Shown here: positions 1 to 5,089 of the stretch, piece by piece | Layout: each line of letters opens with the position of its first letter | Numbering within the stretch: position 1 is the stretch's first letter | NCBI GenBank assembly: GCA_015065395.1 | Contig: SVQJ01000135.1 | Span: forward strand, 1-5,089 | DNA: 5,089 bases | DNA from: Oscillospiraceae bacterium | GTDB lineage: Bacteria; Bacillota; Clostridia; Oscillospirales; CAG-272 | Direction: 5' to 3' | Made by a program: the position numbers and the translations under genes | The notes under the pieces: generated by a model | The model's input: the letters and a program-made list of their open reading frames with translations, nothing else | Databases searched by the model: none | What the model was told of the DNA's origin: nothing

Positions 1-600
1 TTGTATTTCTCCTTTCTTCCCCTTCCCGGTTCCGAGAGGGCGGCAAAGACGGTCTATTGCTCCCTGCATTTTATCGTTATCCAGATAATACAGCAACAGC
101 CCCTGCTGAATTGATGTTATTTCATACAGACTTTGCAGAAATTTGTATGCTCTTGAATATGCAGTTCTTTTTTTATTTACAAGAAGAGCGATTTCCTCCT
201 TTCTCTCCTCAAGCATACTGCTGTTCCAATGATCTCCGCAATTAACTATCTCTCCGCAGGCTCCTGCATATTCCGGATCATTTGTATGCGGTGCGGTACC
301 GTCTATAACGGCAATACGGATGCTTCCCTTTTCAATAATTACTCCGTCAAGAGAATCCGGATCGGAGGAACAAAGTATCTTTGTGACCCTTCCACCAAGT
401 GCTTCACCTTCGTCCATGCATCGGCGTATCAAAGTGCTTTTCCCCGTTCCAGAACCCCCTTTTACAATATATACTTTTTCAAAGCCATCCTCGGAGAACA
501 AATGCTTATAATCTCCCATAAAGCCATCGGGAGTATTAGCTCCTGCAAAATATGTGTTTTTTGCCTCAATGTGAGAAAAATAATCAGAATATGTAAGCAT
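1..600 (-). CDS. P-loop NTPase, PRK06851-like, N-terminal 200 residues (runs off left edge)
   Basis: The minus strand is open from an ATG at 600 to the window edge, giving 200 codons without a stop; the C-terminus lies outside. A Walker A motif, GGSGTGKST, is at residues 48-56, just after a beta-strand-like KVYIVK. Other segments fit the PRK06851 family of uncharacterised ATPases as I recall it: YFAGANTPDGF (17-27), CSSDPDSLDGV (77-87) and AVIDGTAPH (97-105), the last shaped like a Walker B strand. Family members are, from memory, about 370 residues with two related ATPase halves, so roughly the first half is here. A purine-rich AAAGAAAGG (620-612) lies 11 bases before the ATG, a little far for a ribosome binding site but acceptable. 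The gene is divergent from spoIIGA and has its own promoter. The biochemical function is unknown; ATP binding is inferred from the motif. The reading frame and P-loop are secure, the family name somewhat less so. Confidence 0.85.
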   Translation of the reverse strand, partial: MLTYSDYFSHIEAKNTYFAGANTPDGFMGDYKHLFSEDGFEKVYIVKGGSGTGKSTLIRRCMDEGEALGGRVTKILCSSDPDSLDGVIIEKGSIRIAVIDGTAPHTNDPEYAGACGEIVNCGDHWNSSMLEERKEEIALLVNKKRTAYSRAYKFLQSLYEITSIQQGLLLYYLDNDKMQGAIDRLCRPLGTGKGKKGEIQ

Positions 601-627
601 ACAGCACCAAACCTTTCTTTTTTTAGC

Positions 628-656
628 AGTATATGCCCATCACTTTTTTTTGCCAA
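628..656 (-). promoter_or_regulatory. Sigma-A-like promoter for the leftward ATPase gene
   Basis: On the minus strand, TTGGCA (656-651) matches the -35 consensus at 5 of 6 bases. It is followed after exactly 17 bases by TATACT (633-628), matching the -10 at 5 of 6. Transcription would start near 621, just ahead of the purine-rich AAAGAAAGG and about 20 bases before the ATG at 600. This is inferred from consensus and spacing. It suggests vegetative expression rather than control by a sporulation sigma factor. Confidence 0.6.
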
Positions 657-676
657 AGAAGATTTTTATCCCTTCT

Positions 677-710
677 ACCGACAAAATGTTCAGTGGCAAG
701 TATGTATAAT
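677..710 (+). promoter_or_regulatory. Candidate spoIIG promoter with Spo0A-box-like -35 region and long spacer
   Basis: A perfect -10 hexamer, TATAAT, lies at 705-710. The best -35-like element is CCGACA at 678-683 (4 of 6 to TTGACA), which leaves a 21-base spacer. The same bases sit in ACCGACA (677-683), 5 of 7 to the Spo0A box in the TTCGACA orientation, and the run CGACAAA at 679-685 matches the longer box exactly. The spoIIG promoter of Bacillus subtilis is known for an over-long spacer of about 22 bases and for Spo0A sites overlapping its -35, so the layout here looks homologous. Transcription would start around 716-718, very close to the Shine-Dalgarno at 718. Only one box of modest quality is seen, so Spo0A control is an inference. 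Confidence 0.45.
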
Positions 711-717
711 CAGAAAA

Positions 718-726
718 AAGGCGGTG
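718..726 (+). promoter_or_regulatory. Shine-Dalgarno that selects a CTG start for spoIIGA
   Basis: AAGGCGGTG matches the anti-Shine-Dalgarno complement AAGGAGGTG at 8 of 9 bases and ends 5 bases before the CTG at 732. No ATG, GTG or TTG lies in frame between this site and the conserved N-terminus. The only upstream alternative nearby, ATG at 702, has no convincing ribosome binding site and overlaps the candidate -10 hexamer. The site therefore decides the start, unless it is simply coding sequence of a longer protein. Confidence 0.6.
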
Positions 727-731
727 GTTTT

Positions 732-1583
732 CTGGAAACAACTCTTTATGCGGACGTTTTATTCTTGATTAATTTCAGCATGGATTTTATAACCGTTTGG
801 TTATCTGCCATCATCTCTTCAAGGAAGCGAAGCCCTCTGAGAATGACGCTCAGCGCATCGATCGGAGGACTTTACGGAGTTCTTTGTGCATATTTCTCCC
901 TCGGCGGAGTACAAAGCATCGTATCCGCCGCGCTCATCAGTCTTTTGATGTGCCTTGCAGCCTTCGGCACCCTTGGAAGTGCCCTTTCTTTTTTCAAGCA
1001 GAGTGCACTTATCTGGGGATGCGGAGCTCTTCTCGGCGGAGTTATGACTGCGTTGCTCTCCCTATCACAAAGTCCCTATCAGGAAACCGTGGGAGCGGGA
1101 GCCTCAGGCGGAATGCTATCCGTTATTTTCGCACTTTCCACTGCCGCAGTTTACGTCGGAATACGGATATTTTGCTCTCTGAAGGACCGAAAAACCGTTT
1201 TCATCACCGCCACCTGGCGAGACCGCACTGCAACCTTTACGGCTCTTTGCGACAGCGGAAATCTTATGCGCGATCCAATCTCCGGAGATCCCGTCATACC
1301 TGTTTCCAAGGAGATCGCAAGCAAGCTGTGCACAAAGGCGATATGCTCGGCCTTACTCACCTTCGACACTGCCGTTCTTTGCGAACAAAAGGTCAATATG
1401 CGGTTAATACCTCACCGTACAGACGGAAAAAATGACATAATAGCAGGCTTTATACCCGATGAGGTGACGGTGACATACGAAAAAAAGAAAAATCCCGTAC
1501 GATGTATACTGGCACCACGAAACTGCTCTAAGGATTATTACGGGGGCCACGGGGCAACCGTCTCTCCTGCTTTGCTGCCGTAG
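732..1583 (+). CDS. spoIIGA: Sigma-E processing peptidase SpoIIGA
   Basis: SpoIIGA is the membrane aspartic protease that cleaves the pro-sequence from pro-sigma-E at the sporulation septum. From the CTG start the protein has 283 residues; the B. subtilis protein is about 309. The N-terminal half is hydrophobic, with about five membrane segments (roughly 5-28, 41-58, 61-80, 92-110 and 127-147), and starts with the family-like LYADVLFLINFSMDF. The soluble C-terminal domain carries the catalytic aspartate D174 in LCDSGN, followed by LMRDPISGDPVI, and the conserved block NMRLIPHR (222-229). The C-terminus ends in a short PALLP. The CTG start is preferred because the family N-terminus begins there and a near-perfect Shine-Dalgarno precedes it; ATG 702 would add ten unlikely residues (MYNQKKGGGF). 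sigE follows on the same strand after 167 bases, as expected for the spoIIG operon. The function is secure; the exact start is less so. Confidence 0.9.
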   Translation: METTLYADVLFLINFSMDFITVWLSAIISSRKRSPLRMTLSASIGGLYGVLCAYFSLGGVQSIVSAALISLLMCLAAFGTLGSALSFFKQSALIWGCGALLGGVMTALLSLSQSPYQETVGAGASGGMLSVIFALSTAAVYVGIRIFCSLKDRKTVFITATWRDRTATFTALCDSGNLMRDPISGDPVIPVSKEIASKLCTKAICSALLTFDTAVLCEQKVNMRLIPHRTDGKNDIIAGFIPDEVTVTYEKKKNPVRCILAPRNCSKDYYGGHGATVSPALLP

Positions 1584-1750
1584 ATCATAAGGTCAGCAGT
1601 GGGAAATTCATTATTCAAAAAACTTAACTTCACCCATTTTACGCAAAAGCTCTCCCTGAAAGTGGATCCCAACACGTTTTTGCTTCAAAAAAACACAGTC
1701 GAGTTTCAACACTATTTTTGCCGCCGCTTGGCGTCGGAATGGAGATTACT

Positions 1751-2485
1751 ATGAAAAAGAAGATGAACAAGCCTGACAAAAACAGCATCTGGCAGCGATT
1801 GAAGCGCATTGCCGCACGCCTTGCAAAAAACAGCTCCTCCGGGGACTTTTACATAAACGGCCCCGACGCTCTCCCTCCTCCCCTGACCCCTGAGGAGGAA
1901 ATGGATGCTATAGAAGGTATAGATAAAAGGCCGGATGCAAGAAAGCTTCTGATTGAGCACAATCTGAGGCTCGTTGTATATATTGCAAGGAAATTCGAAA
2001 GCACCGGTACCGGCATCGAGGATCTTATATCTATAGGAACGATAGGACTTATAAAGGCCGTGAACACCTACAGAATGGATAAAAACATAAAGCTTGCCAC
2101 CTACGCATCAAGATGCATCGAAAATGAGATACTTATGTATATACGGAAAAACGTATCTCACAGAGGGGATATTTCAATCGATGAGCCGCTGAATACGGAC
2201 TGGGACGGGAACGAGCTTCTGCTTTCGGACGTTTTGGGAAGCGAGTGGGACACGGTGAGCCTTCGTCTTGAAAAGGATGAAGATGAAAAGATACTTCGTG
2301 CGGCGGTCAATGAGCTTTGCGAAAGGGAAAAAACTATTATCAGTCTCAGATACGGTCTGAACGGAAAGGGAGAAAAGACACAAAAGGAGGTTGCGGATAT
2401 GCTGGGGATATCTCAGTCATATATATCCCGTCTTGAGAAAAAGATCATAGCGCGGCTGAAGGAATCCATAGGCACGCTTATTTAA
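1751..2485 (+). CDS. sigE: RNA polymerase sporulation sigma factor SigE (pro-sigma-E)
   Basis: This is the early mother-cell sigma factor, made as an inactive precursor and activated by SpoIIGA, encoded just upstream. The protein has 244 residues; the B. subtilis protein is 239. A basic, amphipathic pro-sequence covers about residues 1-33. By alignment with the known B. subtilis mature end, cleavage should fall near FYINGPDALPPPL (33-45). Region 2 runs from about 68 to 131 and includes NLRLVVYIARKFE, the core-binding DLISIGTIGLIKAV (91-104) and the -10-recognition helix with ATYASRCIENEILMYIRK. WDGNELLLSDVLG (151-163) is typical of SigE. Region 4 holds the helix-turn-helix TQKEVADMLGISQSYISRLEK (210-230). 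ATG 1751 is chosen because GGAG at 1741-1744 is 6 bases upstream; ATG 1739 and TTG 1718 lack good ribosome binding sites. No strong promoter is seen in the 167-base gap before it, so co-transcription with spoIIGA is likely. Confidence 0.96.
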   Translation: MKKKMNKPDKNSIWQRLKRIAARLAKNSSSGDFYINGPDALPPPLTPEEEMDAIEGIDKRPDARKLLIEHNLRLVVYIARKFESTGTGIEDLISIGTIGLIKAVNTYRMDKNIKLATYASRCIENEILMYIRKNVSHRGDISIDEPLNTDWDGNELLLSDVLGSEWDTVSLRLEKDEDEKILRAAVNELCEREKTIISLRYGLNGKGEKTQKEVADMLGISQSYISRLEKKIIARLKESIGTLI

Positions 2486-2523
2486 TTATTTTGTAAAATA
2501 AAGAACTTTTTTTGGAAATGCTC

Positions 2524-2552
2524 TTGACTTAATCCTGCTTTTGTGTTAGAAT
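2524..2552 (+). promoter_or_regulatory. Strong sigma-A promoter with extended -10 for rpmE
   Basis: TTGACT (2524-2529) matches the -35 at 5 of 6 bases. After exactly 17 bases comes TAGAAT (2547-2552), 5 of 6 to the -10, preceded by TGT (2544-2546), which forms an extended -10. Transcription should start near 2558-2560, giving a leader of about 30 bases that carries AAGGAGA (2575-2581). This fits a highly expressed ribosomal protein gene and makes rpmE independent of the sporulation operon upstream. Confidence 0.85.
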
Positions 2553-2589
2553 TCTTTGTACTGTAAAAAACCGCAAGGAGAGAATAGAA

Positions 2590-2808
2590 ATGAAGACTGG
2601 AATTCATCCCGATTATAAAGAAGTAACCATCCGTTGCGCATGCGGCGAGACTGTTGTAACTCGCTCTACCAAGGGTGATGCTAACGGCGAGATCCGTGTT
2701 GAAGTTTGCTCTAAGTGCCATCCCTTCTTCACCGGCAAGCAGAAGTTTGTTGATGCAGGCGGAAGAGTTGACAAGTTCAAGAAGCGTCTTGAAGCTGCAA
2801 ACAGATAA
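2590..2808 (+). CDS. rpmE: 50S ribosomal protein L31 (bL31, zinc-binding form)
   Basis: This is a structural protein of the large ribosomal subunit, near the inter-subunit bridge region. It has 72 residues, the usual size. It begins MKTGIHPDYKEV and contains the signature CSKCHPFFTGKQ followed by GGRVDKFKKR. The four zinc-ligand cysteines are C16 and C18 (CAC) and C40 and C43 (CSKC), so this is the zinc-containing C+ type. Relative to E. coli L31 there are about three extra residues between the two cysteine pairs. AAGGAGA (2575-2581) lies 8 bases before the ATG. The gene has its own promoter and terminator. Codons such as CGT, GCT, GTT and AAG are frequent, unlike the neighbours, as expected for very high expression. 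Confidence 0.97.
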   Translation: MKTGIHPDYKEVTIRCACGETVVTRSTKGDANGEIRVEVCSKCHPFFTGKQKFVDAGGRVDKFKKRLEAANR

Positions 2809-2826
2809 TCGAGCATCTGACAAGAT

Positions 2827-2862
2827 CCGGGTAAGAACGCGTGCGTTCTTATCCGGTTTTTT
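2827..2862 (+). terminator. Rho-independent terminator after rpmE
   Basis: CCGGGTAAGAACG (2827-2839) pairs with CGTTCTTATCCGG (2844-2856) over 13 bp, with a single G-U wobble and a CGTG tetraloop. Six T residues follow (2857-2862). It lies 18 bases after the rpmE stop. It also lies just 29 bases before the hflX start, so it may set how much rpmE transcription reaches hflX. Confidence 0.92.
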
Positions 2863-2891
2863 CGTATAAAATTATTTGAAGGATACTGCAA

Positions 2892-4271
2892 ATGAACGAT
2901 AATGAAAAATTTGAGGGACTTCCCTTTTATATTGAGCTGACCCAGCTTCCCGACGAAGAGGAGGAAAAGGGGCCGAAGGGCAAGACCATGCATGAAACTG
3001 AGACCGCAAGCGAAAAGAAGGCAGTCTGTGTTTCTATTTATCAAAAAGGGGGCGAGGGCGAATGCCTTTCATCCCTTGAGGAGCTGCGTCGGCTGGTTGA
3101 TACGGCAGGAGGAAGTGTGAGTGCACTTATCACTCAGATGCGCCCTGCCCCGGACAGCCGTTTCGGCATCGGCAGCGGAAAGATCGAAGAGCTTTCTCTT
3201 GCCTGCAAAAACACCGGATCCCATCTGGTTATTTTCGATTTTGAGCTAACTCCCTCTCAAATCAGAGAGATCGAAAACGCCATTGATTACGATGTCAGCG
3301 TCCTTGACCGAAGCATGCTCATCCTTGATATTTTCGCAAGCCGCGCTCAAAGCGCGGAGGGACGCCTGCAGGTCGAGCTGGCACAGCTTAAGTACACCGC
3401 CCCCCGCCTTATGGGCAAGGGCAAGGATATGTCACGACTGGGCGGAGGTATCGGAACAAGGGGTCCCGGAGAAACAAAGCTTGAAATAGACAGAAGAAGA
3501 CTTAAGGCAAAGATCGCCCAGCTTGAGGAAGAGCTTTCCAAGGTTGAGAAAAACAGAAACACCATCAGAGCGGCAAGAGATCGCAGCGGCATTACCAAAT
3601 GTGCCATAGTCGGCTACACCAATGCAGGAAAATCCACTCTTCTGAACCGTCTCACCGATGCGGGAATATTTGCAGAGGACAAGCTTTTTGCAACCCTTGA
3701 TCCCACTACGAGAAAATTCGATCTGCCGGGAGGGGAGACCATCCTTCTTACAGACACCGTAGGATTTATCAAAAATCTTCCCCACCATCTTATAAAAGCT
3801 TTTAAGAGCACTCTTGATGAGGCTGTTTATGCCGATATCCTCATAATCGTGGCCGATGCCTCCGACAGAGAATTTGCCTCGGAGCTTGAGGTTACGGAGA
3901 ATCTTCTTTCGGAGCTTGGCGCCAAGGGCAAGCCCACTCTGTATGTTTTCAACAAATGCGATAAAGTCAGCGACAGCGAAACACTCCTTGACATGAAAAG
4001 AATAGCTGCCTCCACAGGGGCGAAATTCGCCTTTATTTCCGCCGCTACCGGCGAGGGCACCGATGAGTTCGTCTCGATACTTGAAGGGCTCTGCAACGCG
4101 GGAAAACGTAATATTTCCGTGCTTCTTCCTCAAAGCGAGGGCTCCCTTCTCGGCATCATATACCGCGACGGAGAAAACGTAAATGTTGAATACACGGCAG
4201 AGGGCATCGAGGTAAACCTCACCTGTGACGAAAAGCTCTACGGAAAGCTGAAGGGCTTTATAAAAAAATAA
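2892..4271 (+). CDS. hflX: Ribosome-associated GTPase HflX
   Basis: HflX binds the 50S subunit and, in studied bacteria, splits stalled or stress-idled 70S ribosomes using its N-terminal domain. This protein has 459 residues, slightly longer than the roughly 420 typical of the family. The first ~40 residues form an acidic, low-complexity extension (DEEEEKG at 21-27). The HflX N-terminal domain follows (about 43-200), with FGIGSGKIEEL (91-101), LDIFASRAQSAEGRLQVELAQL (starts 145) and GGIGTRGPGETKLE (185-198). A charged helical linker spans about 203-230. GTPase motifs are G1 GYTNAGKST (241-249), a G2-region ATLDPTTR (267-274), G3 DTVGF (288-292), G4 NKCD (354-357) and G5 SA (383-384). A short C-terminal domain follows from about 407. 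AAGGA (2879-2883), 8 bases before ATG 2892, supports this start over the internal ATG at residue 33. No clear -35 precedes it; transcription may come from read-through of the rpmE terminator or an unseen promoter. The gene downstream is probably in the same transcript. Confidence 0.96.
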   Translation: MNDNEKFEGLPFYIELTQLPDEEEEKGPKGKTMHETETASEKKAVCVSIYQKGGEGECLSSLEELRRLVDTAGGSVSALITQMRPAPDSRFGIGSGKIEELSLACKNTGSHLVIFDFELTPSQIREIENAIDYDVSVLDRSMLILDIFASRAQSAEGRLQVELAQLKYTAPRLMGKGKDMSRLGGGIGTRGPGETKLEIDRRRLKAKIAQLEEELSKVEKNRNTIRAARDRSGITKCAIVGYTNAGKSTLLNRLTDAGIFAEDKLFATLDPTTRKFDLPGGETILLTDTVGFIKNLPHHLIKAFKSTLDEAVYADILIIVADASDREFASELEVTENLLSELGAKGKPTLYVFNKCDKVSDSETLLDMKRIAASTGAKFAFISAATGEGTDEFVSILEGLCNAGKRNISVLLPQSEGSLLGIIYRDGENVNVEYTAEGIEVNLTCDEKLYGKLKGFIKK

Positions 4272-4359
4272 ATAAACCTTTTACGGATCCCGATTGCGGC
4301 CTTTCTATGATCGAGAGCGCACCTCAGAGTTTGCTTCGCTCAAAATAACAGGAGAAATT

Positions 4360-5001
4360 ATGGACAACGAAAAAAGAGTTACCCTTGCAAAAATTGGCGA
4401 GGCTGAAACAGAAGAGAAAAAATCAATATTCATAGGCTATGCGGCCCCTGTTCGCACCGAGGACGAGGCAAAAGCGATAATTGAAGAAAAGAAAAAGGAA
4501 TTCGCAGATGCCACCCACAACGTTTGGGCCTATTATATCGATAACGGAGCAAGGGCACGATATTCGGATGACGGTGAGCCTCAGGGCACGGCAGGCATGC
4601 CTGTTCTCAACGTACTGAAAATGTCCGGTGCAACGGATATGTGCGTTGTCGTTACCCGTTATTTCGGCGGCACTCTTTTGGGAGCCGGCGGTCTTGTGAG
4701 GGCATATTCTGCCTGTGCAAAGGCAGCAATAGATGACGCCGGCATCGCTGTGAGCGAGAGCTTCGGTATCTATTCCCTTTGCTGTTCTTACTCCGAATAC
4801 CAGCGTCTCACCGTTCAGCTTCGTGCTATGGACGTTTCCGAGGACGATACCCAGTTTGGAGAAGGTGTTACCGTTACTGCCGCTATAGAAGCTGACCGCG
4901 GTGAGGAGCTTGTAAATCTCATCCGTGAGCTTACAAATGGCAAGGGCAGCGCCACACTTATCCGTGAAGAAGAACGGGCAAGCAAGCGTTTTGCAAGTTA
5001 A
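4360..5001 (+). CDS. yigZ: YigZ/IMPACT family protein (UPF0029 and DUF1949 domains)
   Basis: The protein has 213 residues, the normal size for bacterial YigZ (YvyE in Bacillus). The N-terminal IMPACT domain includes EEKKSIFIGYAAPV (18-31), ATHNVWAYYI (51-60), SDDGEPQGTAGMPVL (69-83), and VTRYFGGTLLGAGGLVRAY (98-116), the family's most conserved stretch. The C-terminal part, about 136-200, fits the ferredoxin-like DUF1949 domain. Eukaryotic IMPACT proteins modulate the GCN2 translation-stress pathway; the bacterial role is not settled, though a link to translation is suspected. ATG 4360 is chosen because AGGAG (4350-4354) lies 5 bases upstream; the longer reading from TTG 4294 adds 22 residues with no family similarity. 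The gene follows hflX after 88 bases with no terminator or strong promoter between them, and ends just before a long hairpin. The family assignment is secure; the molecular function is not. Confidence 0.95.
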   Translation: MDNEKRVTLAKIGEAETEEKKSIFIGYAAPVRTEDEAKAIIEEKKKEFADATHNVWAYYIDNGARARYSDDGEPQGTAGMPVLNVLKMSGATDMCVVVTRYFGGTLLGAGGLVRAYSACAKAAIDDAGIAVSESFGIYSLCCSYSEYQRLTVQLRAMDVSEDDTQFGEGVTVTAAIEADRGEELVNLIRELTNGKGSATLIREEERASKRFAS

Positions 5002-5015
5002 ACAAGTATATACAA

Positions 5016-5069
5016 AAAAAATCAAGGTAAAAATGAACGTAAACGAGCTCATTTTTACCTTGATTTTTT
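5016..5069. terminator. Perfect 21-bp inverted repeat, probable bidirectional terminator
   Basis: The arm 5016-5036 is the exact reverse complement of 5049-5069, with a 12-base loop (5037-5048). The outer part of the stem is A6 on the left and T6 on the right, so each strand ends the hairpin in a U run. It lies 14 bases after the yigZ stop. The symmetry suggests termination in both directions and therefore a convergent gene just beyond the right edge. Confidence 0.88.
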
Positions 5070-5089
5070 ATATTAAAGCTTTACCGTAA

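Noticed and set aside
229..768. 179-residue plus-strand open frame
   Set aside because: It lies antisense to the P-loop ATPase, whose minus-strand frame carries clear motifs. The plus-strand product is cysteine-rich with no recognisable domain.
797..1435. 212-residue plus-strand frame overlapping spoIIGA
   Set aside because: It is an alternative frame of spoIIGA, rich in Arg, Ser and His, with no domain and no good ribosome binding site.
2486..2513. AT-only inverted repeat (TTATTTT/AAAATAA) and T run after sigE
   Set aside because: The stem is 7 A-T pairs with a 2-base loop, and the T run is not adjacent. It is too weak to call an intrinsic terminator, so sigE termination is unresolved.
3432..4133. 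233-residue minus-strand open frame
   Set aside because: It lies wholly inside hflX, whose GTPase motifs are intact on the plus strand. The antisense product has no recognisable features.
4280..4311. Possible promoter for yigZ with TATGAT at 4306-4311
   Set aside because: No -35 match exists at acceptable spacing (TTTACG is about 20 bases away and poor); co-transcription with hflX is simpler.
4423..5052. 209-residue minus-strand open frame
   Set aside because: It starts inside the terminal hairpin and is antisense to yigZ, which has full family motifs.
5073..5089. Minus-strand gene end at the right edge
   Set aside because: Only a few codons are visible and more than one frame gives a stop here, so it cannot be supported as a feature; it is mentioned only as context for the terminator.

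Overview
The window looks like a chromosomal segment from an endospore-forming Firmicute, most likely a member of the Clostridia with moderate GC content. The main evidence is a complete spoIIGA-sigE pair, the sporulation-specific protease and the mother-cell sigma factor it activates. Supporting evidence is a zinc-ribbon L31 gene and strong AAGGAG-type ribosome binding sites. No mobile element, CRISPR array, rRNA or tRNA gene is visible, and the neighbourhood reads as core genome.

Layout: (1) Positions 1-600, minus strand: the N-terminal 200 codons of a P-loop NTPase resembling the uncharacterised PRK06851 family, running off the left edge. (2) Positions 601-731: a divergent promoter region. 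A sigma-A-like promoter faces left, and a candidate Spo0A-type spoIIG promoter with an unusually long spacer faces right. (3) Positions 732-2485: spoIIGA, which appears to use a CTG start behind a near-perfect Shine-Dalgarno, then a 167-base gap and sigE. sigG, often the next gene in this cluster, is absent. (4) Positions 2524-2862: a self-contained rpmE (ribosomal protein L31) unit with a strong extended -10 promoter and an intrinsic terminator. (5) Positions 2892-5001: hflX (ribosome-associated GTPase) and a YigZ/IMPACT-family gene, with no clear promoter or terminator between them. (6) Positions 5016-5069: a perfect 21-bp inverted repeat flanked by A and T runs, probably a terminator working in both directions.

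How the genes work together: SpoIIGA is a membrane aspartic protease that removes the N-terminal pro-sequence of pro-sigma-E, which then directs early mother-cell transcription; both partners are here with their key residues intact. The right half is linked to the ribosome: L31 is a large-subunit protein, HflX splits or rescues stalled ribosomes, and YigZ/IMPACT proteins are associated with translation. No wholly new system is evident. The items most worth a second look are the spoIIG control region with its CTG start, the little-studied ATPase divergent from it, and the terminator placed 30 bases before hflX.
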